NCBI GenBank assembly: GCA_018340375.1 | Contig: JAFFJZ010000016.1 | Coordinates: 3,789,372-3,853,371, forward strand | DNA: 64,000 bases | Direction of reading: 5' to 3' | Source of the DNA: Gonatopus flavifemur | Lineage: Eukaryota > Arthropoda > Insecta > Hymenoptera > Dryinidae | Part shown: in pieces, positions 22,708 to 33,478 of the stretch | Layout of the letters: every line of letters starts with the position of its first letter | Numbering within the stretch: the first letter of the stretch is position 1 | Notes under the pieces: generated by a model | What the model was told of the DNA's origin: nothing | The model's database searches: none | Seen by the model: only the letters and a program-made list of their open reading frames with translations | Made by a program: the position numbers and the translations under genes

Positions 22708-23333
22708 CCCGTATGAAAATATTTCGCTGACAAACGTCTGCAAAACTATGAAAAATCTCTGAAAAAGAATGAAAAAACTCTGAGAATCTCTGAAATTTTG
22801 ATGAGAAATCTAATATTCTTGGGACATTCTTCACAGACTCTTTCCAGACTTTTTTCAGAGTTCCTCAGAGTTCTTTCATACTTTTTCAGAGAAATAGTAA
22901 CGGAATTGCACTCTGAAAAAACTCTGACAAAACTCTAATGAATTGTTGACATTTTTCTGATTATTAAAAAATCCTGAAATTCAATAAATACATTCATATG
23001 CCGTATCCAAATATCATGTGTGAGAAAGTGTTTGAAAATTTTTTAATTTTTTTCTGAAAGTCAGAAAAATGTTAGCAATCCATCAGAGTTTTGTCAGAGT
23101 TTTTTCAGAGTGCAATTTCGTTACTATTCCTCCGAAAAAGAATGAAAAAACTCTGAGACACTCTGAAAAAAGTCTAAAAAAAGTCTGTAAAGAATGTCCC
23201 AAAAATATTAGATTTCTCATCAAAATTTCAGAGATTCTCAGAATTCGTCAGAGTTTCTCAGAATTTTTTCATTTTTTTTCAGAGATTTTCCATAGTTTTA
23301 CAGACATTTTTCAGCGAAATATTTCCATACGGG
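22708..23333. mobile_element. Palindromic MITE with CCCGTATG ends, 626 bp
   Basis: The left end CCCGTATGAAAATATTTCGC matches the reverse complement of the right end, CCCGTATGGAAATATTTCGC. The inverted match extends for more than 200 bases into the element, through many AAAACTCTGA-type words. CT lies on both sides (22706-22707 and 23334-23335) and may be a 2-bp duplication. There is no coding capacity. Confidence 0.82.
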
Positions 23334-23335
23334 CT

Positions 23336-23808
23336 GACCTGATTCAGGTCTGGAAACCAGATGTGTAATAAGAATATACATGTACCGCGGGTAAAGTATA
23401 ATGCATTATGACTCTCAAACACCTACCACCATCCATTGCATCGCTCCTCCAATATTGAAATCTCAGCGTGAAGCATCAGAAACTAGAAATCAACAGTAAT
23501 GATTTTGTATACGCATTTACACTTGCAAAACACTGAAAAATTAACAATACTCGATAGGTAAAGTAAACCAATGTACTGAATCCTGGTTGAACCTCAGTCC
23601 CACTCGAAGGAAACCAGGAAACGTATGCCATGACAAACAGCCGTGGGACTCCAAAACCAGGAGAGGGAAGAGAAGAATCAGTCAACAGCCTCGTATATCT
23701 ATCCGTCCCCAAAACGCACCTCAAATGGTACCAAGAGTGCTCCATCAAATTAAATATACGAAGGAGGAAGAAACAGCAGTCAAATGGAAGGAGAAATCAC
23801 GGAGTGAT
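23336..23808. other. Probable 3' flank of the CR1-like fragment, otherwise unassigned
   Basis: This lies downstream of the RT stop on the minus strand. No poly(A) end or tail repeat could be recognised, and no gene is supported. Confidence 0.35.
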
Positions 23809-24036
23809 TCACAAGAACACTAGAGAATCGTCGAATAGGTAATTGCGCAGACGTGCCTTCAACACTATATAGGAATCAATGGTATGAAATTGTTCAATCC
23901 TCCGCAGCAACAAATTGAAGAGATTCGGTACGGAATACGAAGGCACAAGCTTACCATAATTATTGTAAATTTTAGTTTTCACATAACATATAGATAAATC
24001 TCTTCTACTATATCCAGTGTTATTTATTCTTCTATA
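23809..24036 (-). pseudogene. CR1/jockey-like RT, extreme C-terminus
   Basis: The minus strand encodes a basic tail with SRRDLSICYVKTKIYNNYGK and ends at a stop at 23809-23811. This fits the C-terminal end of non-LTR RTs of the jockey superfamily, where a basic motif precedes FK..L..YL. It lies directly against the 24037-29676 LTR element. It continues, in the same frame, the RT fragment at 29677-30172 when the LTR element and one TATA are disregarded. Confidence 0.6.
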
Positions 24037-24293
24037 TGTGAGGTCGCTAGAAGTCAGGACGGACGTATAGGGCGTGCAGGGAACAGAAGACGGAACGTAG
24101 TGTTAGTGTCTTTATTTGAGCGTTGTTTTACATGGTTCCTTCTTGAGTGCTAACGACCGAGTGTCTCGTCTCAGCTAGCGGCCTATATTTATGTGGTTCC
24201 TTAGTCCTTGCTCCGACCAATCACAACGTTATCCCACTTGTGTATGGTGATTGGCTGTTACTGGTACTCGAGCCTTGCTCGTGATCGCTCACA
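24037..24293 (-). repeat. 3' LTR of the 5.6 kb Gypsy-type element
   Basis: Direct-repeat partner of 29425-29676, starting TGTGAGGTCGCTAG and ending GATCGCTCACA on the plus strand. No convincing polypurine tract is visible just inside it. Confidence 0.9.
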
Positions 24294-24709
24294 GCTCGGC
24301 CAATCCTGACGCAAGTTCGCCCTCGAACGTGTTTTATTTAAAGAATAATACAAATTACTTGTGGCTATACTTATGGAACTGACATAGAATAACGAAAACT
24401 TTGTAATAAATTTGTTAATAATATTGAGATATAAGTAACATCGATCTTAACACGAGTGTGTTGACCGAAACAATACAATTAATGACAGTTTGATGAAACA
24501 ATTTTTCTTTTGTTTTAAATGTGTAGGCGAATAATAGTCACTTCACAATCAGATTTTTTACAACCTAAAAATACGAAGAATGATAGTCTCATAATGAAAA
24601 ATATATACAGAACAATATACAGGAGAATAATAGTGATCTAGAATATAACTGATAGGATTTTGGATTTCAGAATTATAAACGTTTATGACTGTAATTTCAA
24701 TTCGATCAT
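24294..24709. other. 3' untranslated part of the Gypsy-type element
   Basis: AT-rich sequence between the end of integrase and the LTR. No further motif was seen. Confidence 0.5.
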
Positions 24710-26394
24710 CCAAGAATTATTAATGTTTATATAGGGTCGCATGTTTTTCGACTCCCATACGCCTTCGTAAGGCCTGTTACTGTTTTGAAAACCTTCTACA
24801 TCGGCAATAACATAACGATTAAATCGGAGTTTTTTCATGACCTTGTAAGGACCTTTGAATTGTGGTAGTATTCTTTAGGATACACCCACTGTATTGCCAA
24901 AATTTTGAATCATGACTGAATCCCCTTTTTCGTATTCATTAGCTTCCTTCCTCTTCCTATCGGTCCTTTGCTGATTTTCCTCTTGAGACATTTCGGTTTT
25001 TCGCGCTGCATTTTCCCTAATCGCTTCTCAATCTCTCTCGTTTGGGTGAATATTTCCCTCTAAATAAGTTGCAATATCATCTCTCAGAGGTCCACGTTGG
25101 TTAGTACCAAATAGTATTTTACTGGGGGTTTCGCCTGTACTTTTGTTTATACTGTTATTTATTGAAAACTCTATATCTTGTAAAATCCGATACCAATACT
25201 TTTCCTTTTCATTATCGATCAATTTTGCAATCATTGGAATGATGACGCGATTCATTCGCTCCACCTGTCCATTCGCTTGCGGGGATCCCGTTGCTACTAA
25301 TATGTGTTTGATTTCTTGTTCATCTACGTACGTTTGGAATTCTCGCGATGTAAATGCAGTGCCGCGATCCGAAATTGAGCACGCTGGTCTACTATAGTAA
25401 GAGGTGTATTCTTTAAGACAGCTGATTGTCTCTGTGCTAGTGGTACTTTTTGTCGCGTATAGTTTGACGTGTTTTGTAGATGCGTCTACAATAAGGAATA
25501 TGTATTGCTTATATTTGTGTTTTTTTATCGACTGGACCGTGAAAGTCTACGTGTATAGTATGAAATGGAGCATTTCCCTTCGGAATCCTGTGTAGAAAAC
25601 CTTCTCTAGAACCCGTTTTTGGAGAATAAGAAATGCATTTCAAACAATTTTTTATGTAAGTCACTAATTTTGTTTTCATATTCGGAAACCAGTAATTTTG
25701 TAAGATGATTCCCATGGTTTTCTCTACACTCATATGCCCCATTTCATTGTGACACTTGTGTATGATGTGATTTCCCATGGCCATGGGCACGTAAAACAAT
25801 AATTTTTCTCGGCTTTTCCTATAAAGCAATCCGTTTCGCATTTCATAATTTTGATTTTCGGCTATTCCCAATTCATCTCGCAACGTTTTTAGCTTGGGAT
25901 CCTCGCTTCGACATATGGCCAGGTTGAGTTCTAAAGGATTATCCTCTACTACGAGAATGTTGGTCGATCTACTCAGAGCATCTACGTGTAACATCCGATT
26001 ACCCGCACGATGTTCTACTTCATAATCATAGTTTTGCAATTCCAGTGCCCACCTAGAAATACGAGCATTAATATCTCTCTTATTCAAAGTTAGCTTGAGA
26101 GATTCACAATCTGTAATTATTTTGAACTTGAGGCCGTGTAAATAGATTCTGAATCGATGCAGTGTATAAATGATAGCTAAAGTTTCCAGCTCGAAGCTGT
26201 GATATCGACTCCTCCACTTCTGTGGTTCTATCAGAAAAATAAAAAATAGGATGCATTTTCAAGTCCGCCTTTTTCTGCATCAAAATAGCACCAAATCCTA
26301 TTGCACTAGCGTCACAATGCAATTCGGTTGCGTCATGCGGATTAAAAAACAGCCAATACTGGAGCAGACGTGAGTTTTCCTTTGATTGTTTCAA
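24710..26394 (-). pseudogene. pol: pol, RNase H and integrase (multiply frameshifted)
   Basis: RNase H is recognised by ELHCDASAIGFGAILMQ (about 26340-26280) and by VDALSRS. The integrase zinc module follows, with CHNEMGH and NCLKC. The core has HVDFHGPV, SDRGTAF and ANGQVERMNR, which supply the D, D and E. The C-terminal part, at about 24930-24710, contains QFKGPYKVMKKL, the GPY motif. The pieces lie in different frames (breaks near 26100, 25510, 25265, 25025 and 24880), so no single product is possible. Confidence 0.85.
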
Positions 26395-26521
26395 ATGCTC
26401 GTAATTCGGTCGGACCCATCATGAATACCTTTCCTGATTTCAATAAATCATATGATGGTTTGGCGATAACAGCAAAATTTTCCACAAATTTACGAAAATA
26501 GGACCTTAATTCTATGAAGCT

Positions 26522-27358
26522 TCAAATGTCTTTTGTATTTTGAGTAATCGGAAAATTTTTTATTGCCAACAATCCATCATTAGTGGGACGTATTCCTTCG
26601 CGTGTGATTGAATAACCTAGGTACTGTATTCCTGTCAAAAGAAATTCGCACTTATCAATTCTTAGTTGTAATTTGTTTGAGACCAGTAGATAAAATCCTT
26701 TTTTTAGAATCGTGAAATGATGCTTTAACGTTTCAGAGACAATTAAAATATCGTCTAAATAGATGGCAATATCTCCAGATTCTATCAAATCTTTGAATAT
26801 GTTATGAATAAACCTCTGGAAAACGGAAGGTCCCACTTTCAACCCAAACGGCATTTTCAAATATTCAAAATGACCTACAGGAGTGACAAACGCGGTGTAT
26901 TGAACAGAATCTTTATCTATATCTATATGGAAAAATCCATCCTCCAAATCTAATCTACTGAAAAACTTCTTGTTATTTAAGATCAATAACTGGTCCTCGA
27001 TGAGTGGTAATGGATGATTATCTCTCAACAAGATTCTATTCAACGCACGATAATCAATGCATAACCTTTGTTCGCCGTTTTTCTTTTTAGTCAGAACAAT
27101 TGGGGAAGCATACTGAGATTCGCTAGGTCGTATGATACCTCTTAATAATAGATCGTCCAAAATAACACGTAATTTTTCTTTTTCCAAGAATGATAATCGA
27201 CGCGGCTGAAAATATACAGGTTTTGCACTTGTAACTTTTAATTTCAATTCAAACTTCATATCTAGTGATTCCGGTCTTCCTGGTAGTATATAATATTTAG
27301 TAAATGTTTTTCTCATTTCCTGCAATACGGATGGAGATAAATTCGGATTAATTTTCAA
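26522..27358 (-). pseudogene. pol: pol, reverse transcriptase
   Basis: An open frame of 278 codons covers most RT blocks: SQYASPIVLTKKKNGEQRLC, IDYRALNRILLRDNHPLP, FSRLDLEDGFFHIDID, LKMPFGLKVGPSVFQRFIH and the catalytic YLDD. It is in the same frame as gag-protease and separated from it only by TAG at 27359-27361. It ends at 26522 before the connection and RNase H domains, which continue in another frame. Confidence 0.9.
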
Positions 27359-28843
27359 CTAATCAGTTTCCTGGATGTTTACTGCATCAACATCGATATT
27401 CATGATGGGTTTCACTTTTTCTTCCGCCTCAGCCTTGATGTTCAGATCAAATTTGAACGACTTCAATACATTCCTACACAATATTACACAAGAAGACATT
27501 GTATGATTTGGAACAACCAACAGCGAAATACTTTCTCGGACCTGATCGTTAATTTTAACATTCACTGTTATTTGTCCCAATATCACGAGTTCAGAACCAT
27601 TTATGCCGAAAAATTTGTTTTTAAGCTCACAATTCCTATTGAATTTGAAATCTTGAATGACCCCTCCTTTTATCAAACTAACCGGACTGCCCGTATCAAA
27701 TAGAGTTATCAAATGCAAAATATGTTTCGTATCCTCTGTACTTATCGCATACTGAACGAGTCTTTCGAAATCATGATCCATAGCACTGGTTAGAATCTTG
27801 GCGACTTCCCTCTTTTCCCGGGCCTCCTTCCACGGACAATCCTGTGCTTTGTGCTCCGTATCACTGCACGTGAAACACGATCCCCTCTCTCGTTTGGGTT
27901 GTCTGCAATCCTTAGCGATATGGCCGGTTTTATTACAGTTGAAACACTTAATTGATTTGTGCGCTGGTTCTTCCCGTTTATTCGTCTTGAAATCCTTGTT
28001 AGGTTTCGTTTTTGACGATCGATCTTCATCGACTTGCAACGATATCTTCTTGAGAGCATTCAACAAATCCGCTGCTGCTCCAAAATTTTGTATACGTGCT
28101 TGGTTTTGTAATTGTTGGTCAGGTATACCGTCTATTATATAATCCAACAATTCGTCGTTTGGTATCGGCACTCGATTTGCTTTGATAGTTTTGTCGTGGA
28201 AATAATCATGGAAAGTTTCGTCCGTGTTCCATACTCGTGCTTCGAATTTTTTCCTCAAATCCACTTTATTCGTCCTCACGTCAAATATATCCTTCATTTC
28301 CAATAAAATACCGTCCAAGTTTTCCTCCAAAATGTCGGACTTGGATCTAAACCAATTTTGGGCTTTCCCTTTTAGACGAGATCCTGATAATATTTTTGCC
28401 ATATTACCATCTAGGTTATACGTCTGAATCAAGAGACGTGACTGTTTTTCCCACGTACCAAAATCATGATTGTTTCCGGTATATTCGGAAAACAGCTCTC
28501 CGATCTCCTTGACGTTCGCTTGTGCATTCGGGATAGCAACAATGGGTTCTTGTTCTTGTTGCCAACGCAAAACATCAGCCTCTCGCCTGGCTATAGCCAA
28601 TTCTCTCTCCAATAATTCGTTCTCTTTTTGCAAGATTTCCATCCTTCGTGCCACTCTAATATCCGCATGCTCATCCTCCAACGACTGGAGTTTTGCCATC
28701 CAAGCTCCCTCTGGATCCGCTGCCGTTATGCGTTCAATCAGATCAGCGTGGATCCAATGGTCGATAAATTCATTCCCTTCAAGCACTCCTTGATCGTAGC
28801 TACGGTGAATTCTTGTGGAGTCTTCTTTTCGGTCATAGTTCAT
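27359..28843 (-). CDS. gag: gag-protease of the 5.6 kb Gypsy-type element
   Basis: I start at ATG 28843 (MNYDRKEDSTRI); the frame is open to 28975 but the extra residues include Cys-rich leader-like sequence. The N-terminal third is a coiled coil (KENELLERELAIARREADVL). The middle is capsid-like (SGSRLKGKAQNWFRSK). Two zinc knuckles follow, CFNCNKTGHIAKDC and CFTCSDTEHKAQDC. The protease is marked by LFDTGSPVSLIKGG. About 494 codons are uninterrupted. The stop is a TAG with the RT frame continuing right after it, so the break may be a mutation or a readthrough site. The product would form particles and process itself. Confidence 0.85.
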   Translation of the reverse strand: MNYDRKEDSTRIHRSYDQGVLEGNEFIDHWIHADLIERITAADPEGAWMAKLQSLEDEHADIRVARRMEILQKENELLERELAIARREADVLRWQQEQEPIVAIPNAQANVKEIGELFSEYTGNNHDFGTWEKQSRLLIQTYNLDGNMAKILSGSRLKGKAQNWFRSKSDILEENLDGILLEMKDIFDVRTNKVDLRKKFEARVWNTDETFHDYFHDKTIKANRVPIPNDELLDYIIDGIPDQQLQNQARIQNFGAAADLLNALKKISLQVDEDRSSKTKPNKDFKTNKREEPAHKSIKCFNCNKTGHIAKDCRQPKRERGSCFTCSDTEHKAQDCPWKEAREKREVAKILTSAMDHDFERLVQYAISTEDTKHILHLITLFDTGSPVSLIKGGVIQDFKFNRNCELKNKFFGINGSELVILGQITVNVKINDQVRESISLLVVPNHTMSSCVILCRNVLKSFKFDLNIKAEAEEKVKPIMNIDVDAVNIQETD

Positions 28844-28975
28844 ATTTCCTTTTTCACCTTTGCTTGCTGTACAGGACCTGTCACTACATACACAGAATTC
28901 AAATTTTATTTTCACGCACACACGCACAATGATCTTCGTTCCGATTCTGCACTTATGCTTGAAACTTCCTAGCAC

Positions 28976-29424
28976 GTTTCACGAAAACCGACAGTAAACC
29001 AACTGATTGATTCAACACTCTTATTCACACGTACGTCGTAACTTACACCCGACCGATCAAAATCATTAACTACGCGTTCAAAGTGTAATTCGACTGATCG
29101 AACACACGGATAGTTTGACACTTATGTCCATAATTTTCAACCGCTCATCCACTCACAAGAAATTTATTATTTGACATATCAAACAGAATCACGCGAACAG
29201 TTGTATTCTACGATCGGCGCGCACACTCGTAGCATACGGTACACTCAAAACGTTGTAGTTCGACCGATCGAACTTTGGTACACCGTGTGACGCTTGCTGT
29301 TCCTACGTATCGAGCGAAAATCATTCAGCACTTCTGCCATTGATTTCTTTGAGCGTATTCACTTACAGCGATGCCTACGTAAAAAAATCGCTCCATTTCC
29401 TTCCGAATCCTACTTCTGAAAATC
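28976..29424. other. 5' leader of the 5.6 kb Gypsy-type element
   Basis: Noncoding. Just inside the LTR, TTCAGAAGTAGGATTCGG on the minus strand (about 29403-29420) may be the primer site; it resembles leucine-tRNA-type sites, but the match is not convincing. Confidence 0.5.
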
Positions 29425-29676
29425 TGTGAGGTTGCTAGAGGCCAGGACGGACGTATAGGGTGTGCAGGAAACAGAAGACGGAACGTAGTGTTAGTGTCTT
29501 TATTTGAGCGTTGTTTTACATGGTTCCTTCTTGAGTGCTAACGACCGAGTGTCTCGGCGAGCGGCCTATATTTATGTGGTTTCTTAGTCCTTGTTTCGAC
29601 CAATCACAACGTTATCCCACTTGTAGATGGTGATTGACTGTCACTGGTACTCGAGCCTTGCTCGTGATCGCTTACA
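29425..29676 (-). repeat. 5' LTR of the 5.6 kb Gypsy-type element
   Basis: Direct-repeat partner of 24037-24293 with a few substitutions and short gaps. TATA at 29677-29680 is the target duplication. Confidence 0.9.
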
Positions 29677-30172
29677 TATAAGAATCATCAAAGTAATAAC
29701 GCGAAACTGTGATATATTTTTCTAATTGACTGTGACTCATACTGTTCAACGCTTTCAGATCAACACCGGGAAACAACATACGAATCAGTCTCAAAGACAA
29801 CCCCTCAATACGATTTTTTTTATATTGCGGCGCACACGAATAGACACCTATTCCATATCTCAAATGGGATTTGATTAGAGCATGATATATAATTTCCTTA
29901 CACTTTACAGGAATACTCCGATGAACTCGAAATAACCTGTAGATCATCATCTGCAGTTTATTCGGCGGGTGCTGGATATGCTCAGACCATTGAAGATTAT
30001 CATCAAGGAATACGCCCAGGTATTTAATAACTCGCGTGTACTGAAGATAAGAACAGCCATCACACCTAATATCCTCCAAACACTGAACTGTATGTGCAAC
30101 GAGTTTCAATGTATCATCATGCAGATTGTATTGTAATCTATTGTTGCGCATGAGCATCACCTGAGTTTTCAA
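29677..30172 (-). pseudogene. CR1/jockey-like RT, C-terminal third
   Basis: About 165 codons encode the RT thumb and the region beyond it. KYLGVFLDDNLQWSEHI is the conserved block after the catalytic site, and ALIKSHLRYGIGVY and RLIRMLF follow it. The catalytic FADD block and everything upstream are missing: the similarity stops at about 30172, next to an unrelated element in the other orientation. The coding continues at 24036-23809 on the other side of the LTR element. Confidence 0.8.
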
Positions 30173-30497
30173 TTAATTTGAAGTAATTCTATTATTATAC
30201 ATATACTTGATCCTTTTCATCCATCCTTGGTAGTATCTGCTTCCTTTACGTGGTGGGGAGGATAAGTATCTCAGATTTGGGTCTCTTTTTCGAGCGGAAT
30301 AAACTACTCGAGAGGGAGAATACAAACTGAGAGGAACTAAATCATCCCAACGCCAGAAACATCGGCAGAAACGGGAGGAAAGCAAGGGGAAACTACCTTC
30401 CTTGATATCTTTTAATATTCCCGAGGAAATGAAATCTTTTCTCCCAACCTGGAATTTTTGATTTTGATTTATTGGAAAAAAGAGCAACAACAACAAC
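30173..30497. other. Junction between two non-LTR fragments
   Basis: No domain was recognised. It may include the 5' leader of the plus-strand endonuclease fragment that follows. Confidence 0.35.
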
Positions 30498-31845
30498 ATG
30501 ATGGCGTTCTCTCGGGTAAAATATTCCGGAGGTCGAATAGCCTCCCGTTCGGATCTCCGGGTGGAGGCTACTCGGGAGAGCGTCATCAAACAAGACAGAA
30601 AACCGAAGAGGATAGGGAAGGAAGAGAACATTCTTCGAGTCGAAGCGTGGAATGTTAGATCACTGAGACAATTAGAACAGGAAAATTATAAATTAGAAAT
30701 GAAGAGGTTAGGTATTGATGTAATGGGAATTAGTGGAATGAGATGGCCGCAAGAAGGAGATTTCTGGAGTGGGGATTATAGAATCATTCATATAGTATCA
30801 AAGGAATGGTCAAGCAGGTGTGGGAATTACAATGCATAAAAGGATAGGGAATAGGATAGAAAATTATTTGCAACATAGCGAACGCATAATGATGGTCAGA
30901 GTTAGAACAAAACCGGTAGACACTGTTATAGTTCAAGTATACATGCCCACATCTGCATACTCAGAGGAAGATATCAAAAACACGTACGATGAAATAGAAG
31001 GAGTAATAGAATATGTGAAGGAGGAAGAAAATTCAATGATCATAGGCGACTGAAATGCGGTAGTAGGGCAAGGGGAAGAGGGCAACATAACAGGAGATTT
31101 TGCGTTAGGAGGAAGAAATGAAAGAGGACAACGTTTAATCGAATTTTGTGGAAGCCATAAAATGGTTATTACCAACACATTGTTCAAAAATCATCCAAGA
31201 AGAATCTATACTTGGAAAATGCCAGGAGATACAGCAAGATATCAAATTGATTTCATATTAGTCAAACAAAGATTCAGAAACCAAGTGAAAAGCTGTAAAA
31301 CTTATCCAGGCGCGGATATAGATAGTGATCACAATATGTTGCTGATGAAATGTTCTCTGAAATTCGAAGCTCTGAAAAAGAAAAGGAAAATGCAAAAAAG
31401 ATGGAATTTGAAGAATCTCAAACAAGGAAAAACACAAGAGGCATTCAAAGCTATGTTGGACGAAAAATTGGAGGATCGACAAGAGAAAGACTTGGAAATA
31501 GAGAGTAGATGGGCAAATATGAAGGGGAACATAGAGCAATGTGCAGATGAAATTCTGAAGAACGATGGGATAGAGCCTAAGAAACCATGGATAACAGAAG
31601 AAATTCTCGATTCAATTAATGAAAGGAGGAAACACAAGAATAAGAATGAGAACCAGACCAGCACACATACAAGGCACTGAGGAATCACATAATCAGAGAA
31701 TCAAGGAAAGCAAAAGAACAATGTTTGGAGGGAAAATGTCAAGATATAGAAGTAAGATTACATTTGGGGAAAATCGATGAAGGATATAGGATGGTTGAGG
31801 GATTTTTTGGACAAATGAAATCTAGAAGCAGTAAGAGGTTTCAAT
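30498..31845 (+). pseudogene. APE-type endonuclease fragment of a non-LTR retrotransposon
   Basis: The plus strand encodes an apurinic-like endonuclease: [36 protein letters not shown] followed by a TGA where the conserved F of GDFNA is expected, YQIDFILVKQRF and GADIDSDHNMLLM. These are the catalytic blocks used to nick the target DNA. A frame change near 30820 and the TGA at 31051-31053 break it. After 31680 coding continues weakly to about 31845, where similarity ends before any RT block. The style resembles RTE-type elements, but the clade is uncertain. Confidence 0.78.
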
Positions 31846-32512
31846 AGAGTTTTGACAATATGTCTCATATTCGAATTCATTCAATCATCACCCAATGTTG
31901 AATCTCAAACAAATTCAATCACCAATAAGGCGCATAAGATACGCTCTTGTATCCGATGCTTAAAAGAGCATGATATTTTCATGATTGATAAAAGGTTCGT
32001 TCGTTTAATGTGCCCTGAGTTACTTCAACTGGCACTGTATTGGCTTATAAGCCAATCAATTTATTTTTATGCACGGGTGGATCCAACAGATGGTTCATCT
32101 CTCTCTCTCTCTCTCTCCGACCATTCAGATACACACGTTGAGAGAGGACGCGAAGGGGAGGGGGGTGATCTGCTGGATCCGCCCTTGTTTTTATGACAAA
32201 AAATATGAAATAGCGAATTTGATTTCAAATTTCCTGACATTTCCCTGATTTCCAGTCGTGTGAGAAACCTGTATGTTGTGTCGAAATCATATATGGCCGA
32301 TATATGATTAATTTCTCGTGAAAAACGATAGCTTGGTTCGTTCTAAGGTGTTCTAAGTTAGCCCAACCTGCTCTAGATATTTTTGATTCGCCCTTCCACT
32401 TGTAAAAATGATTCAATTGGTTTTGTGCAAGTTGGGGCAATTGAGAACACCTCAGAAGAAAAAAAACTAATGTAAAAATATTTATAAATCGATGAGTATC
32501 GTATAAATGTAT
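31846..32512. other. Unassigned sequence with a short CT repeat
   Basis: A CT microsatellite lies at about 32099-32117. No other structure or gene was seen. Confidence 0.4.
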
Positions 32513-32684
32513 CCCTGGTGGAAATCCGAAAGTGACGGAAGCGGGTATTTGAACAAATGAAGCGTAAAAATGTTCCAATTCCCTCCTCAATTACGTTCAG
32601 ATTACTGTTCGTCACGCTTGGATGACTTAAAAGTTATGCTTCCGTCGCGTTTCATCACGCTTCAACGCTGCATTTTTACCAGGG
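32513..32684. mobile_element. MITE with CCCTGGT ends, 172 bp
   Basis: The ends CCCTGGTGGAAATCC and CCCTGGTAAAAATGC are inverted partners. TAT on both sides (32510-32512 and 32685-32687) is a likely 3-bp duplication. The same end occurs at 42862 and at both ends of 45207-45712, so the window holds a family. There is no coding. Confidence 0.78.
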
Positions 32685-32781
32685 TATACCCATAAATCAA
32701 CATTGATTGATGTTGAAAGAAAAAATCTTCACCTTTACGAATTTAAAAAAAAACCTAGTTTCAGAAATGATATCGATACAT

Positions 32782-32918
32782 TCCCGACAAAACATCATAA
32801 GCAACATTTCAATCGAATCTTTGTTGATTGCATTTTTGGTTGTTTTTGATAATTAAGATGCTAAAAATGATGCCACAAAAAATTTGATTGAAATGTTGCT
32901 TACGATGTTTTGCCGGGA
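32782..32918. mobile_element. Palindromic MITE, 137 bp
   Basis: Inverted ends of about 37 bp: TCCCGACAAAACATCATAAG against TCCCGGCAAAACATCGTAAG, both continuing through CAACATTTCAATC. No clear target duplication and no coding. Confidence 0.75.
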
Positions 32919-33091
32919 AGATACCGATATTGTGACGTTGTCATCCTTTATCAACCGCGCACAGACTATCTTAGATTCATTGTTCAGTTTGACCTTTTAA
33001 TTTTGATCAAAGATTATGTATTTTATACAGAATTCTAATTCCAATGTTCAAGAAAATGGAACCCATGTATTGAATTCCCATAAACTCGATA

Positions 33092-33178
33092 CCCAGATAG
33101 CACAAGAGTTCTAGAAGAATTCTATGAGAATACTTTGTATTCTTCATGAACTCTTTTAGAACTCTTGTGCTATCTGGG
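33092..33178. mobile_element. Palindromic MITE, 87 bp
   Basis: CCCAGATAGCACAAGAGTTC at the left is the exact inverse of the right end; the stem covers most of the element. No coding and no clear duplication. Confidence 0.72.
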
Positions 33179-33249
33179 AATACTTTGAAGATGAGATATC
33201 ATGTGGGTTTTATAATCTTCAATACGTCTGTGCACAGTTGAAAAATAAT

Positions 33250-33331
33250 CTAATCGTAAAAAAATTCTAACCCAGAAATAGTGTTGCGGTTATTATGTTG
33301 TTCTTTCCTGAGGTGAACAGCGATTTTGTAC
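33250..33331 (-). CDS. THAP-domain gene, end of the last exon beyond the MITE (ancestral C-terminus)
   Basis: The frame reads on from 33487 if the MITE and one 8-bp duplication are disregarded. It then encodes about 26 more codons, including IAVHLRKEQHNNRNT, and stops at 33250. In the present sequence the protein would stop inside the MITE at 33438, so this segment is probably no longer translated. A basic or helical C-terminal region is common in THAP proteins. Confidence 0.55.
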
Positions 33332-33478
33332 CAGTGATGCCAGTATTCCCTAGAAAAATCTTCAGATTTTTTGGCATTGGTCATCTCTTTCTGAATTGAA
33401 AATATGATTGACCGGTTATACAAGGAATAACCAATCATCAGATGCTGAAGATTTTTCTAGGGAATACTGGCAACGCTG
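33332..33478. mobile_element. hAT-type MITE, 147 bp, inside a THAP-gene exon
   Basis: The ends CAGTGATGCCAGTATTCCCT and CAGCGTTGCCAGTATTCCCT are inverted partners and fit the hAT pattern CAGNGNTGCCA. The 8-bp duplication TTTTGTAC lies at 33324-33331 and 33479-33486, the length expected for hAT. It interrupts the reading frame of the THAP gene at a Leu-Tyr-Lys stretch. Confidence 0.92.

Larger units (their letters stand above)
24037..29676 (-). mobile_element. Gypsy-type LTR retrotransposon without env, 5.6 kb
   Basis: Two LTRs of about 250 bp bound it, and TATA is duplicated at 24033-24036 and 29677-29680. On the minus strand it encodes gag with two CCHC knuckles, protease, RT, RNase H and integrase in Gypsy order, with no env. 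Gag-protease and RT are each open, but an in-frame TAG lies between them, and RNase H and integrase are broken by several shifts. It inserted into the C-terminal coding region of a CR1-like element. Confidence 0.92.
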
